A stretch of DNA of 64,000 bases from an uncultured Eubacteriales bacterium (GCA_900551295.1 URVJ01000001.1:62001-126000); one strand, 5' to 3'; counted from the stretch's first letter, positions 18,168 to 27,820 are shown. Numbers and translations are program-made. The notes: generated by a model not told the origin, from the letters alone.

Positions 18168-21100
18168 ATGGTTTACAGAATTTTTGTAGAAAAGAAAAGC
18201 GGATTTACGCATGAGGCGGACACGCTGTTTTCGGATTTAAAAAACTTCCTTTGCATAAACTGCGTTGAAAAGGTACGGCTTATCAACAGATACGACGTCG
18301 AAAATATAGCTGAAGAACTTTTTGAACAGTGCAAAAACACTGTCTTTTCGGAACCGCAGACAGATAATACATATAATGAGCTTGAAGATGACGGCTCATA
18401 TACCTTTGCGGTCGAATATCTGCCGGGTCAGTTTGACCAGCGTGCCGATTCGTGCGCTCAGTGTATTCAGATTATCTCGCAGGGCGAAATGCCGTCTGTA
18501 AGGACTGCCAAGGTCTATAAGATCTACGGTAATCTTTCGCAAAGCGATAGAGAGCATATAGAAAAGTATGTTATAAACCCGGTTGAATGCCGAAAAGCAA
18601 GTCTTGAACCGGTCAAAACGCTAAAAATCGATTATCCGATACCTGAAATTGTAAAGGTGCTGGACGGATTTTGTGCGTATACACCCGAACAGCTCGGAGA
18701 GTTTATTGATAAATACGGTCTTGCAATGGATAAGGATGACATTGCGTTTTGTCAGCAATATTTCAGATCGGAAAAGCGGGATCCTACCATTACGGAAATC
18801 AGAATGATAGATACGTATTGGTCGGATCATTGCCGTCATACGACTTTTCTTACCACGATTGACAGTGTGGAGTTTGAGGACGCACTTATTGAAAAGACAT
18901 ACAAGGATTATATGTCGGCAAGAAAATCCCTCGGACGCACAAAACCTGTAAATCTTATGGATATAGCAACGCTTGCCGTAAAGGTACTCAAAAAAGAGGG
19001 AAAACTCGATAAGCTCGACGAATCCGAAGAAATCAACGCCTGCACCGTAAAAATCAAAGTAAATGTTGACGGAAAAGACGAGGACTGGCTGTTGCTTTTC
19101 AAAAACGAAACGCATAACCATCCGACGGAAATTGAACCGTTCGGCGGTGCTGCGACCTGTATAGGCGGCGCTATACGCGATCCTCTTTCCGGAAGAAGCT
19201 ATGTTTACGGCGCAATGCGCGTGACAGGTGCGGGAAATCCCCTTACGCCGATTGAAAAAACGCTGCCGGGTAAACTTCCTCAAAGAAAAATCGTTACCAC
19301 TGCCGCAGCGGGATATTCTTCATACGGAAATCAGATAGGACTTTCAACCGGACAGGTTGACGAAATATACCACGACGGATATACCGCAAAGAGAATGGAA
19401 ATTGGCGCGGTAATCGCGGCGGCGCCTGCCGAAAACGTAAGGCGCGAAAGACCGAATCCCGGGGATATTGTCATACTGCTCGGAGGAAGAACGGGACGTG
19501 ACGGCTGCGGAGGCGCTACGGGTTCGTCAAAATCGCACACTTCAAAATCTCTTGAAAGCTGCGGTGCCGAAGTTCAGAAAGGCAACGCGCCCGAAGAAAG
19601 AAAACTGCAAAGACTGTTCAGAAACAAAAAGGCTTCACAGCTTATAAAACGCTGCAACGATTTCGGCGCAGGCGGTGTTTCTGTTGCAATCGGCGAGCTT
19701 GCGGACGGTCTTGAAATAAATCTTAACGCCGTGCCGAAAAAGTACGACGGACTTGACGGAACGGAACTTGCTATAAGCGAGTCTCAGGAACGCATGGCGG
19801 TTGTCGTTGACCCCAAGGACTCAGACGAATTTATAAGACTTGCAAATTCCGAAAATCTTGAGGCGACGGTTGTGGCTTATGTCACCGAAAGTCCAAGACT
19901 TGTTATGAACTGGAACGGAAACAAGATCGTAGACATATCGCGTGAATTTCTTAATTCCAACGGAGCCGAAAAGCATATTTCCGTGAAAGCCACAAAGCCG
20001 CAAAACTTTAATAAGGCGATCCCCGACGATTTTGAAAAAGCTTACACCGAACTTGTAAATGACCTTAACGTGTGTTCAAAGCGCGGTCTTTCGGAACGCT
20101 TTGACTCGACTATCGGCGCAGGCAGTGTAGTTATGCCGTTCGGCGGAAAATATCAGCTAACACCCTCGCAGTGCATGATAAACAAGATTTCAACCGAGAA
20201 AGCTCACACCGACGACTGTTCTTTGATGTCCTACGGTTTTAATCCTTTTATAAGCGAAAAAAGCCCGTATCACGGCGCATATCTTGCTGTTGTTGAATCG
20301 GTTTCAAAGCTTATAGCGTCGGGTGCAAAATTCAATGACGTGTATCTTACATTCCAAGAGTATTTTGAAAAGCCGCATAAAGATCCGTCTCGCTGGGGCA
20401 AGCCTTTCAGCGCGCTGCTGGGTGCATACCGTGCGCAGACAGAGCTTGGAATTGCTGCAATCGGCGGCAAGGATTCAATGAGCGGAAGTTTTGAGCATAT
20501 TGACGTTCCGCCTACGCTTGTTTCATTTGCCGTTACTACATCCAGAGCGTCCGCAACCGTTACCCCCGAATTCAAAAAGCACGATTCGCGCGTTGTAATG
20601 CTGTCCCCGGAATACGGCACGGACGGACTGCCGAAAGCGCATAGTCTTATTGAACTTTTTGATAAAGTACATGAGCTTACCTCTTCGGGAAAGGTTTTAT
20701 CTTGTTATACTCCGACTTACGGCGGTGCGGCTGAAGCTATATTCAAGATGTGCCTCGGCAACGGTTTGGGATTTGATTTTGAGAACGGTATTTCCGAAAA
20801 AGATCTGTTCGGCTACTCTTACGGCACCTTTATACTTGAACTTGCCGACAATGCCGAAGTCAACGGTGCATTAAATCTCGGAAAAACAACGCAGGATAAG
20901 CACATTTCAAAGAACGGCGTAAAAATATCCATGGAAAAGCTGATTTCAGACTATGAAAACAAGCTTGAAAGCGTATATCCGACACACGCCGCGCAAGAGT
21001 GCGGAAAAATCACAAAATTTGAATATGCTGCACATACAAGAAAAGCTCCGAAAATAGGTTTTTCCCGTCCTCATGCACTAATTCCTGTATTTCCCGGCAC

Positions 21101-21866
21101 AAACTGCGAGTATGACACGGCAAAAGCGCTCAGTGACGGAGGAAATGAGGCTGAAATATTTGTAATCAACAATCTTTCAAGCGACGGTATTGCCGAATCT
21201 GTAAAGCTGTTTGCCGAAAAGCTCAAAAATGCGCAGATTGTTGTAATTCCCGGGGGATTTTCAGGCGGTGACGAACCGGACGGTTCAGGTAAATTTATTA
21301 CGGCATTTTTCCGAAACGCAGCCGTAAAAGAGCAGACAACCGAACTGTTAGAAAACCGCGACGGATTGATGTGCGGTATATGCAACGGTTTTCAGGCGCT
21401 TATAAAGCTCGGTCTCGTTCCGTTCGGAAAAATTACAGACATGGACGAAACCTGTCCTACGCTTACGTTCAATTCCATTGCCAGACATCAGTCGAAGCTT
21501 GTGAGAACACGTGTGGCATCAAACAAATCGCCGTGGCTCTCGCGCACAAAGCCCGGTGAGATATACACCGTTCCGATCTCGCACGGAGAAGGACGTTTTA
21601 TCGCGTCTGACGAACTTATAAAGGCTCTTGCCGATAACGGTCAGATTGCAACGCAATATGCAGACCTTTCCGGAGAACCGACGTATGACATACGCTATAA
21701 TCCCAATAACTCCTATTTTGCCGTTGAGGGCATTACGTCACCTGATGGCAGGGTTTTGGGCAAAATGGGACATTCCGAGCGTATCGGGCAAAATCTTTAC
21801 ATGAATGTGCCGGGTGAATACGATATGCAGCTCTTTGCCGCAGCTGCCGATTACTACAAAATCTGA
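18168..21866 (+). CDS. purL: PurL, single-chain FGAM synthase (clade II)
   Basis: A 1232-residue phosphoribosylformylglycinamidine synthase combining PurS-like, PurL and PurQ parts in one chain, as in Clostridia. The synthetase half has TYWSDHCRHTTF, ETHNHPTEIEPFGGA and GGVSVAIGELADG. The C-terminal class I glutaminase has the nucleophile Cys1072 in GICNGFQ and the His1139/Glu1141 pair in HGEGRF. It ends the operon at a strong terminator. The start at MVYRIFVEKK lies four bases after purD; GGCAAGGAG lies upstream. Confidence 0.96.
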   Translation: MVYRIFVEKKSGFTHEADTLFSDLKNFLCINCVEKVRLINRYDVENIAEELFEQCKNTVFSEPQTDNTYNELEDDGSYTFAVEYLPGQFDQRADSCAQCIQIISQGEMPSVRTAKVYKIYGNLSQSDREHIEKYVINPVECRKASLEPVKTLKIDYPIPEIVKVLDGFCAYTPEQLGEFIDKYGLAMDKDDIAFCQQYFRSEKRDPTITEIRMIDTYWSDHCRHTTFLTTIDSVEFEDALIEKTYKDYMSARKSLGRTKPVNLMDIATLAVKVLKKEGKLDKLDESEEINACTVKIKVNVDGKDEDWLLLFKNETHNHPTEIEPFGGAATCIGGAIRDPLSGRSYVYGAMRVTGAGNPLTPIEKTLPGKLPQRKIVTTAAAGYSSYGNQIGLSTGQVDEIYHDGYTAKRMEIGAVIAAAPAENVRRERPNPGDIVILLGGRTGRDGCGGATGSSKSHTSKSLESCGAEVQKGNAPEERKLQRLFRNKKASQLIKRCNDFGAGGVSVAIGELADGLEINLNAVPKKYDGLDGTELAISESQERMAVVVDPKDSDEFIRLANSENLEATVVAYVTESPRLVMNWNGNKIVDISREFLNSNGAEKHISVKATKPQNFNKAIPDDFEKAYTELVNDLNVCSKRGLSERFDSTIGAGSVVMPFGGKYQLTPSQCMINKISTEKAHTDDCSLMSYGFNPFISEKSPYHGAYLAVVESVSKLIASGAKFNDVYLTFQEYFEKPHKDPSRWGKPFSALLGAYRAQTELGIAAIGGKDSMSGSFEHIDVPPTLVSFAVTTSRASATVTPEFKKHDSRVVMLSPEYGTDGLPKAHSLIELFDKVHELTSSGKVLSCYTPTYGGAAEAIFKMCLGNGLGFDFENGISEKDLFGYSYGTFILELADNAEVNGALNLGKTTQDKHISKNGVKISMEKLISDYENKLESVYPTHAAQECGKITKFEYAAHTRKAPKIGFSRPHALIPVFPGTNCEYDTAKALSDGGNEAEIFVINNLSSDGIAESVKLFAEKLKNAQIVVIPGGFSGGDEPDGSGKFITAFFRNAAVKEQTTELLENRDGLMCGICNGFQALIKLGLVPFGKITDMDETCPTLTFNSIARHQSKLVRTRVASNKSPWLSRTKPGEIYTVPISHGEGRFIASDELIKALADNGQIATQYADLSGEPTYDIRYNPNNSYFAVEGITSPDGRVLGKMGHSERIGQNLYMNVPGEYDMQLFAAAADYYKI

Positions 21867-21893
21867 ACGTAACTTTTAACAAGACAAAAAACG

Positions 21894-21923
21894 CTCCGCT
21901 GTATCCATTTGCAGCGGAGTTTT
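21894..21923. terminator. Bidirectional terminator ending the purine operon
   Basis: Inverted repeat CTCCGCTG / CAGCGGAG followed by TTTT, with an A-run on the left, between the convergent purL and ymdB-like genes. Confidence 0.9.
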
Positions 21924-21938
21924 GCTTTTATATTCAGT

Positions 21939-22715
21939 TTATTTAATGAGGTTTATCGCAGTAATCGACTTTGCTTTGAATGTTGATTCGTCTATGTCTG
22001 TAATTGCGGCGTTAAACTGCACTGCACCGTCCGCCTGTTCAAACCGCACGGGCATTTTTGTCGTAAATTTGTACAGTATACACTCTTCCTTTACGCCCAA
22101 AATCGAGTCGTATGGACCTGTCATTCCGAGATCGGTAATAAAGGCGGTACCTTTTGCAAAAATTCTTGCGTCGGAAGTCTGCACGTGTGTGTGCGTGCCA
22201 ACAACGGCTGTAACGGTGCCGTCAAGGTATCTTGCAAGAGCTGCTTTTTCGCTGGTAGCTTCGGCATGAAAGTCGATTACGGATACGTCGTATTTTCCGT
22301 ACTCACGTTCAAGAATTCTCTTTGCCGTTTCAAAAGGCGAGTCAAACGCGTCCATATAGACATTTCCCAAAAGCGAGATTACAAGAACCTTAATATTTCC
22401 GGCGTTGAAAATTACATATCCGTTTCCCGGGCAGGAGCCGGGATAGTTCGCCGGACGTAAAATGTTCGGATAATCGTCAATGCGCTTTTGCATTTCGTGT
22501 TTGTTCCAAATGTGATTGCCGCTTGTAATAACGTCAACGCCGCCGGCAAAGAGCTTCTCAGCCGTGTCAATGTCAAGACCGTTTCCCTTTGCGGCATTTT
22601 CGCCGTTCGCGATGATCATGTCGGCACCGTATTGTTTTGCTAGTTCCGAAAGCTCACGTCTTATAAAATCCGAGCCACATTCTCCAACGATGTCGCCGAT
22701 AGTCAATATTTTCAT
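21939..22715 (-). CDS. YmdB-like metallophosphoesterase (TIGR00282 family)
   Basis: A 258-residue dinuclear metal phosphodiesterase. Metal ligands are seen in GDIVGECG, ANGENAAKGNG, SGNHIWNK, DFHAEATSEK and GTHTHVQTSD, the full set for this family. The Bacillus homologue YmdB hydrolyses 2',3'-cyclic nucleotides and affects biofilm and sporulation choices. It is last in a three-gene minus-strand cluster after the DUF5711-like and TrmN6-like genes, with 23 bases between it and its upstream neighbour. Confidence 0.92.
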   Translation of the reverse strand: MKILTIGDIVGECGSDFIRRELSELAKQYGADMIIANGENAAKGNGLDIDTAEKLFAGGVDVITSGNHIWNKHEMQKRIDDYPNILRPANYPGSCPGNGYVIFNAGNIKVLVISLLGNVYMDAFDSPFETAKRILEREYGKYDVSVIDFHAEATSEKAALARYLDGTVTAVVGTHTHVQTSDARIFAKGTAFITDLGMTGPYDSILGVKEECILYKFTTKMPVRFEQADGAVQFNAAITDIDESTFKAKSITAINLIK

Positions 22716-22738
22716 TAATGTAAATTCTCCGAAATAGA

Positions 22739-23953
22739 TTATGTGTTTGGGTTGTTCTGTTGTTCGCGCAGAGATTCAAGCTGACCTCTGAGTGCTTTTT
22801 TTGTTCCGACCGCCACAAATCTGTCTGCGGAATCGCAGAGAATGTTTCTGAAATTGCTGTCGGACGGGAATTTTGTCTCAAAATTCACATTTCCGTTCTC
22901 CGTGAAAGAATATGCGTAAATATAACGCGAACTCAGCGCATACATTACATTTTTCCCGCGGCAGACGCTTGTTATTTTGGAATCCGCGTCCACGGTAAAC
23001 AAAGCGTTTCCGTTGAAATCAAAACCGTAAAGCGTCATTGAGTTTCCCGAAAGATTCTTGTTCTCTGTAAGAATAATGGTCTGATTCTGCACAAAGAACT
23101 TCTCTGTTTTGGTCTGATTGTATTTATAGAAAGATTTTTCTTCAAGCTTGCCGTCATAAAAACGCAGCATACTGTCGGTTATGAGATATACCGCAGACGC
23201 GTCATCGGAAAATCCGATTTTAAGCGCAAGCTCGTCCATGATTTCGGCGCTGTACAGTATCTCGTCTTTCTTTATGTCTCTTATCGTAATAAGAGTATCG
23301 TAACTTCCGTCGTGCGATTTTACGGACGCGCTTAACAGCTTTGTTCCATCTGAGGAAAGGTCGATTGCCGTAACATATCTGTCCGAAAGCATCCATCTGT
23401 AAACTTCTTCATAATTTGAGTTGTAGACTATCACGCCGGATCGGTATGTCTTTTCATTTGTTACGATTGCAAAGCCGCTGTCGTTAATGCAGCCTGCTTT
23501 TACGCTGTAAGGATATTTTTGAGAATACACGCGGGAAAATGAATTGAAAATTGAAATTTCGTTTCCCGTAATGTCGTATACAAGAATGTCTCTGCCGTCG
23601 CTTGAAACGCCGGGATCGGAGTAGGCAAGGGAATAGTTGAAGAGTTTCTTTCCGGAAAATTCGTAAAGACCTATTCCGCTTCGCGACACAACTGCAAGAT
23701 TGTCACGCAGCATAAAGACGTGCGATTCGCTGTCGGCGTTTACGGAGATCTCTGCGCTGTCCGGCACTTCGGTATTGTCGTAGAAGTCTGCGTATTTCAT
23801 GAGATACTGAATGTTCTCAACCGTAATGTCGCTTCTGAAAATAAATATACAGGACAGAACAAAGACTATAAACAGAAAAGTCGCGATATATCTTGTAATT
23901 TTAACGGCAAGCGCCGCTTTTTGATAGTATTTTTCAGGTTCTGTATTGTTCAT
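22739..23953 (-). CDS. DUF5711-like membrane-anchored beta-propeller protein
   Basis: A 404-residue protein with a short cytoplasmic tail, one membrane helix (about residues 18-40, ending in FVLSCIFIF) and a long extracellular part. That part is built of WD40/propeller-like strands: repeated segments of the form YDITGNEISIFNS, IDLSSDGTKLLSASVK, IGFSDDASAVYLITD and CDSADRFVAVGTK. It fits the DUF5711 group of Clostridia, whose role is unknown. No catalytic motif was seen. Its place between a tRNA methyltransferase-like gene and ymdB suggests co-transcription only. Confidence 0.75.
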   Translation of the reverse strand: MNNTEPEKYYQKAALAVKITRYIATFLFIVFVLSCIFIFRSDITVENIQYLMKYADFYDNTEVPDSAEISVNADSESHVFMLRDNLAVVSRSGIGLYEFSGKKLFNYSLAYSDPGVSSDGRDILVYDITGNEISIFNSFSRVYSQKYPYSVKAGCINDSGFAIVTNEKTYRSGVIVYNSNYEEVYRWMLSDRYVTAIDLSSDGTKLLSASVKSHDGSYDTLITIRDIKKDEILYSAEIMDELALKIGFSDDASAVYLITDSMLRFYDGKLEEKSFYKYNQTKTEKFFVQNQTIILTENKNLSGNSMTLYGFDFNGNALFTVDADSKITSVCRGKNVMYALSSRYIYAYSFTENGNVNFETKFPSDSNFRNILCDSADRFVAVGTKKALRGQLESLREQQNNPNT

Positions 23954-23974
23954 GCAAAAACCTCCGCTAAAGAA

Positions 23975-24673
23975 TTATTTCCCGCAAAGCTCGTCTGTTC
24001 TTGCAATTTCAAGCTTTAAGCCTTCCGCTGCGTCCTTCTTTGCACGGCAGACGGCGAGCTTTGATGTACCGGGGAGTTCTCCCGAACAGGCAAGCGTCAT
24101 ATTTTTTATTGAAAAACGGTTATTGTATGCCGCCGCAAACAGCGATTCAAGGCGGTCTGTTCGGTAAACGATAAATATATCGCCGCCTGTGCGAAGTAAA
24201 TAAAACGCGGCCTTGAATATGTCGTCAATATTGCATAACACTTCATGCCGCGCTATGGTTTTGTAATCAAAATCGCACATTTTTCCGCAGTTTGCCGTCA
24301 TATAAGGCGGATTGCAGGTCAGAAAATCAAACTGTTCCGAATCAAAATGCTGTTTGCAGAGCTTTACATCTCCCTGTATTACTTTAAATCTGTCGGCGTA
24401 TCCGCTGTCCTTTGCGCTCTTAGCGGCAATTTCACAGGCTTCGCCGTTGATTTCAAGCCCGGTGCAGTCAATCCCGACGTTAGCGTCGCATAGCAAAAGC
24501 GGCACTATTCCTGTTCCGGTGCATAAGTCGCACATTTTTTTTGAGTTCAAGCCGCTTACGTTTTTCAGCACATACCTTGCGAGCATTACGGCGTCGGTTC
24601 CGTAGCTGAAAACACCGGGTTTCTGATATACCGTAAGCGTTTCGCTGACCTTTTCGGGTTTCAGGCTTTCCAT
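23975..24673 (-). CDS. TrmN6-like tRNA1(Val) adenine-37 N6-methyltransferase
   Basis: A 232-residue class I SAM methyltransferase. CDLCTGTGIVPLLL is motif I, GLEINGEACEIA motif II, and TCNPPYM the NPPY motif of N6-adenine methyltransferases. The N-terminal segment with FSYGTDAVMLAR is typical of the YfiC/TrmN6 group. The start MESLKPEKV was picked because AAGGAAG lies just before it; the longer in-frame reading frame would begin upstream of the transcription start of the promoter found at 24705-24733. It leads the three-gene minus-strand cluster. Confidence 0.88.
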   Translation of the reverse strand: MESLKPEKVSETLTVYQKPGVFSYGTDAVMLARYVLKNVSGLNSKKMCDLCTGTGIVPLLLCDANVGIDCTGLEINGEACEIAAKSAKDSGYADRFKVIQGDVKLCKQHFDSEQFDFLTCNPPYMTANCGKMCDFDYKTIARHEVLCNIDDIFKAAFYLLRTGGDIFIVYRTDRLESLFAAAYNNRFSIKNMTLACSGELPGTSKLAVCRAKKDAAEGLKLEIARTDELCGK

Positions 24674-24704
24674 GTCGCACTTCCTTATGCATAATTTATA
24701 AGTT

Positions 24705-24733
24705 ATTGTACCACATTTTGCGTACCTTTGCAA
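24705..24733 (-). promoter_or_regulatory. Promoter of the TrmN6-like/DUF5711/YmdB cluster
   Basis: Minus strand: TTGCAA, 17-base spacer, TACAAT. It predicts a transcript start downstream of the longer open frame's start, supporting the shorter TrmN6-like protein. Confidence 0.7.
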
Positions 24734-24781
24734 GCGCAAAAGCACATATTGCGACACAATATTTTAAATTATTGCACTTAT

Positions 24782-24810
24782 TTGACAAAATCCGAATAAT
24801 GTGGTATGAT
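24782..24810 (+). promoter_or_regulatory. Promoter of the NCS2 permease gene
   Basis: TTGACA, 17-base spacer, TATGAT, with a leader of only about 35 bases. That is too short to hold a purine riboswitch. Confidence 0.8.
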
Positions 24811-24849
24811 ATTTATCGGTCTGTGTGACCGGAAAGGTGATTAAAGAAA

Positions 24850-26277
24850 ATGGAAAATCTGTTTAAACTCAAGCAGAACGGCACTACCGTAAAAACCGAG
24901 ATAGTTGCCGGACTTACCACTTTTATGACGATGGCATATATCGTCGCGCTTAACCCGAATCTGCTTACCGGTTTCGGTGCAAACGGCGGCAGCGGACTTT
25001 GGAATGCGGTGTTCCTTGCAACCTGTATTTCCTCTGCTATCGGCACTCTTGTAATGGCATTTTTTGCAAACAAACCCTTTGCTATGGCGCCCGGCATGGG
25101 ACTTAACAGCTTTTTTGCAATAGTTGTCGGAAACGTTGTCGGAATAACAGGCATGACTTATGTCGAATCCTTCAGATCCGCGCTTTGCATTATACTTATT
25201 GAAGGTATTGTTTTCCTTATTCTCTCGTTCCTTAATGTCCGTGAGAAAATCGTTGAGGCAATTCCTCTCGGGATCAGATACGGCATTGCACCCGCAATCG
25301 GTCTTATGCTCCTCAATATCGGTCTCGGTTCAAACGCAGGCGTTTACAATGAAAACGGCGAGGCGTTCTATGTAATGCGCGACTTTTTCGGTGCGCTTAC
25401 TCCGAGCGTTATAAGCGAAAAGCTCGGCGGCAGCTATACTCAGATGGTGCTTTCGGTCGTAACGATGTTTGTCGGACTTTTCATAATAGTTATACTTGCT
25501 CACCATAAGGTAAAAGGCTCGGTACTCTTCGGAATGCTTGTCTCATCGGTTATATACTGGGCAGGCGAAGCAGTATTTATGCACGTAAATCCGTTCGCAT
25601 CGCTTAAAGGCGCGTCCTTTATGCCGCGTTTTTCGGATATGGCAGAGCTTACACTCTTTAAGTTTGACTTTGCAGGCTTTGCAAAAATCGGCTGGTTTAC
25701 GGCAATTACCCTTGTAATAACTTTCTGCATGATAGATATGTTCGATACTATCGGAACGCTTGTAGGAACCGCTTCCAAGGCAGGAATGCTCGATAAGGAC
25801 GGCAATATGCCCAAGATGAAAGAGGCGCTTGTTGCCGACGCTGTCGGTACAGTTACAGGTGCCGTTACAGGTACTTCTACCGTAACCACATTTGTTGAAT
25901 CGGCATCCGGTGTTGAGGCCGGCGGCAGAACCGGACTTACCGCGCTTACAACAGCGATTATGTTTATTGCTTGTATGTTTATAGCTCCCATCGCGGCAAT
26001 TATCCCGGCTCCGGCGACTTCCGCAGCTCTTATTTATGTCGGGTTCCTCATGCTCGGCGGTATCAAGAAAATTGACTTTGAAGACGTTACACAGGGACTT
26101 CCCGCAGCACTCATGCTCATCAGTATGCCTGTTTCCGGCTCTATCGGTCACGGCATAGGTCTCGGTCTTATAACTTATACGGTTATCAAGGTATTCACCG
26201 GCAAGGCAAAGGACGTATCGGTTCTTACTTACATAATTTCGCTGCTCTTCCTCGTTAAGTTCTTCTTTGTTGTCTGA
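24850..26277 (+). CDS. NCS2 family purine permease (AzgA/PbuG-like)
   Basis: A 475-residue membrane protein with about 12 to 14 hydrophobic segments. The AzgA-type signature is clear: EIVAGLTTFMTMAYIVALNP, then FAMAPGMGLNSFFA, FDTIGTLVGTA in the re-entrant region, and GTSTVTTFVESASGVEAGGRTGL. Family members import adenine, guanine or hypoxanthine with protons. GGAAAGG precedes the ATG. It lies just beyond the purine synthesis operon on the same strand but is separated from it by three minus-strand genes and has its own promoter. Confidence 0.93.
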   Translation: MENLFKLKQNGTTVKTEIVAGLTTFMTMAYIVALNPNLLTGFGANGGSGLWNAVFLATCISSAIGTLVMAFFANKPFAMAPGMGLNSFFAIVVGNVVGITGMTYVESFRSALCIILIEGIVFLILSFLNVREKIVEAIPLGIRYGIAPAIGLMLLNIGLGSNAGVYNENGEAFYVMRDFFGALTPSVISEKLGGSYTQMVLSVVTMFVGLFIIVILAHHKVKGSVLFGMLVSSVIYWAGEAVFMHVNPFASLKGASFMPRFSDMAELTLFKFDFAGFAKIGWFTAITLVITFCMIDMFDTIGTLVGTASKAGMLDKDGNMPKMKEALVADAVGTVTGAVTGTSTVTTFVESASGVEAGGRTGLTALTTAIMFIACMFIAPIAAIIPAPATSAALIYVGFLMLGGIKKIDFEDVTQGLPAALMLISMPVSGSIGHGIGLGLITYTVIKVFTGKAKDVSVLTYIISLLFLVKFFFVV

Positions 26278-26296
26278 TAATTGATATTATAAAAAA

Positions 26297-26336
26297 AAAG
26301 GTCTGCCTTACGTATAACCACGTTCGGCGGGCCTTT
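26297..26336. terminator. Bidirectional intrinsic terminator
   Basis: Stem AAAGGTCTGCC / GGCGGGCCTTT with two G-T pairs. A nine-A run lies on the left (U tract for the minus-strand gene). Confidence 0.8.
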
Positions 26337-26349
26337 AATATTGTCACAA

Positions 26350-26862
26350 TTATTCGGCGGCAGAATACCCGCCGCATTTTATATAAGCGCTGACTTTTGC
26401 CGCGGCATCTCTGAGCGTGTTTACCAAAAGCATTTTTGTATCTTCTTCAAGTTCCGATACGCTCACGCCTGTCAGTGCATTGTATGCAGAAAGAGCAATT
26501 TCGGGTTTGGCGCTTACCAGCTCGGGAATACAGTTTATGCACTCAATGGCAACTATTTTGTTGCGGTCATATATGAGTTTTGCAAGGCTTTGGAAATTTT
26601 GCGCAATCTTTTCTTTTGAATCCCATTTTGCGCAGGCTTTTATCATGATAATACCGCGGCGCCTGAGCGACGGATTGCGGTTTGAAAGCATCTTGAAATA
26701 TAAGTCCATATAGTGATAGACCTTAGGATTTTCCTTTGCCTCTTCGCAAAGTTCCGAAAGAGAAACAAATGCTATGCGCTCGTCATCGCCGCAGAGAAAC
26801 TGCATAAGCTTCTTCAACATTCTGTCCGGCATACATCTGTATCCGTTTATATATTTACCCAT
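26350..26862 (-). CDS. HEAT-like helical repeat protein, function unknown
   Basis: A 170-residue protein predicted to be all helical, with two or three degenerate HEAT-like units (around SLRRRGIIMIKACAKW, KLIYDRNKIVAIECINCIPEL and EIALSAYNALTGVS). No catalytic motif or membrane segment is seen. The start MGKYINGYR lies two bases after the stop of the SGNH hydrolase gene, so the two are co-transcribed and probably coupled. HEAT-like units usually serve protein-protein contacts; no partner can be named. Confidence 0.7.
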   Translation of the reverse strand: MGKYINGYRCMPDRMLKKLMQFLCGDDERIAFVSLSELCEEAKENPKVYHYMDLYFKMLSNRNPSLRRRGIIMIKACAKWDSKEKIAQNFQSLAKLIYDRNKIVAIECINCIPELVSAKPEIALSAYNALTGVSVSELEEDTKMLLVNTLRDAAAKVSAYIKCGGYSAAE

Positions 26863-26864
26863 AC

Positions 26865-27566
26865 TTAAACGGTAATGTTTTTTTGTGCGACGTGATTTTC
26901 TATCGCATTTGCAATAAGCCTGTGACCGTCTGCATTCGGGTGAATTCCATCGTCGCAAAGATAGTTTTTGATATCGGTCTTTTCAAGAAATGCAGAAGTA
27001 ATATCGATAACCGGGACGCTTACAAGAGAACCGATTTTAAACACCTCAAGATTGTATCTTTCATGCCAGCGCGTAATATAGTCAACATCTCCGCCGAGCC
27101 ATTTCAGAACGTTTGACGCTTTTAGTCCGGCAGTGACCCTGTCAAAATATCTTTTTGAATCTATCGGCGGCAAAGACAGCAGAACAGGGGAGATACCGAT
27201 GCTTTTTATCTTGTTTATAACGTCGGCATATGTGTTTCTGAAAGTTTCTATCGAGCATTTCGGCTCGTGATGTTCTGACGGATCTTGCGCAATCTTTTTC
27301 CAGTCGTAGTCGCAGTCGTTTCCGCCGAAGCACAGCACAGCATATTTGTAAACGCTGTTTTTCAGCACATCCATATAGCTGTTTACTATTCTTTCTCCGC
27401 GGATAATTGTATGGCCGAAACGCGCGTTGTTTTCAATATTAGCCCCGAAATATTTTGCGCAAAGATCGGAAAACCTGTTTTCGTAAACTTTATACTTGCT
27501 TCCGTCGAGTATAACGCCCTCTGAAACGGAATCTCCGAATACAGCAATATTTGTCAAAGTTGTCAC
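26865..27566 (-). CDS. SGNH/GDSL hydrolase
   Basis: A 233-residue esterase-type enzyme. Block I is FGDSVSEGV with the nucleophile Ser, block III is GGNDC, and block V is DGIHPNADGH with the catalytic Asp and His. No signal peptide is present, so it is probably cytoplasmic. Such enzymes remove acetyl or acyl groups from sugars, lipids or small molecules; the substrate is not indicated. It is first in a two-gene unit with the helical repeat protein. Confidence 0.88.
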   Translation of the reverse strand: MTTLTNIAVFGDSVSEGVILDGSKYKVYENRFSDLCAKYFGANIENNARFGHTIIRGERIVNSYMDVLKNSVYKYAVLCFGGNDCDYDWKKIAQDPSEHHEPKCSIETFRNTYADVINKIKSIGISPVLLSLPPIDSKRYFDRVTAGLKASNVLKWLGGDVDYITRWHERYNLEVFKIGSLVSVPVIDITSAFLEKTDIKNYLCDDGIHPNADGHRLIANAIENHVAQKNITV

Positions 27567-27617
27567 CCCTGTATTATATATTTTTGCATTATTTGTATAA
27601 GCAGTTTATACACAATT

Positions 27618-27656
27618 ATTATAGCACATTTTCGTATATTTTCAAGCGTTAACGCT
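27618..27656 (-). promoter_or_regulatory. Promoter and palindrome upstream of the SGNH hydrolase gene
   Basis: Minus strand: TTGAAA, 16-base spacer, TATAAT (27618-27645). It abuts the perfect 12-base palindrome AGCGTTAACGCT (27645-27656), a possible operator. Confidence 0.55.
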
Positions 27657-27754
27657 GGGATAGATTCAAAATTAACTGTTTGAACATTTTTGCTTTTCCG
27701 ATCTGTATAATAATGTATATAAAGAAAAGTATATGTTAATTAACACTGTCATGA

Positions 27755-27783
27755 TTGACAAAATGAGTATAATGAGTTAAAAT
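27755..27783 (+). promoter_or_regulatory. Putative promoter of the MATE gene
   Basis: TTGACA, 17-base spacer, TAAAAT. The start codon is about 30 bases downstream of the predicted transcript start. Confidence 0.6.
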
Positions 27784-27820
27784 ATCACGGTTGATAAAAA
27801 TATTGAAAGCGGTAAAAGCA

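Noticed and set aside
18621..19283. 220-codon minus-strand frame inside purL
   Set aside because: It is antisense to the conserved PurL synthetase motifs and has no family resemblance.
24782..24850. Purine riboswitch upstream of the NCS2 permease
   Set aside because: The leader after the promoter is only about 35 bases and lacks the three-way junction or the conserved loops of the guanine/adenine aptamer.
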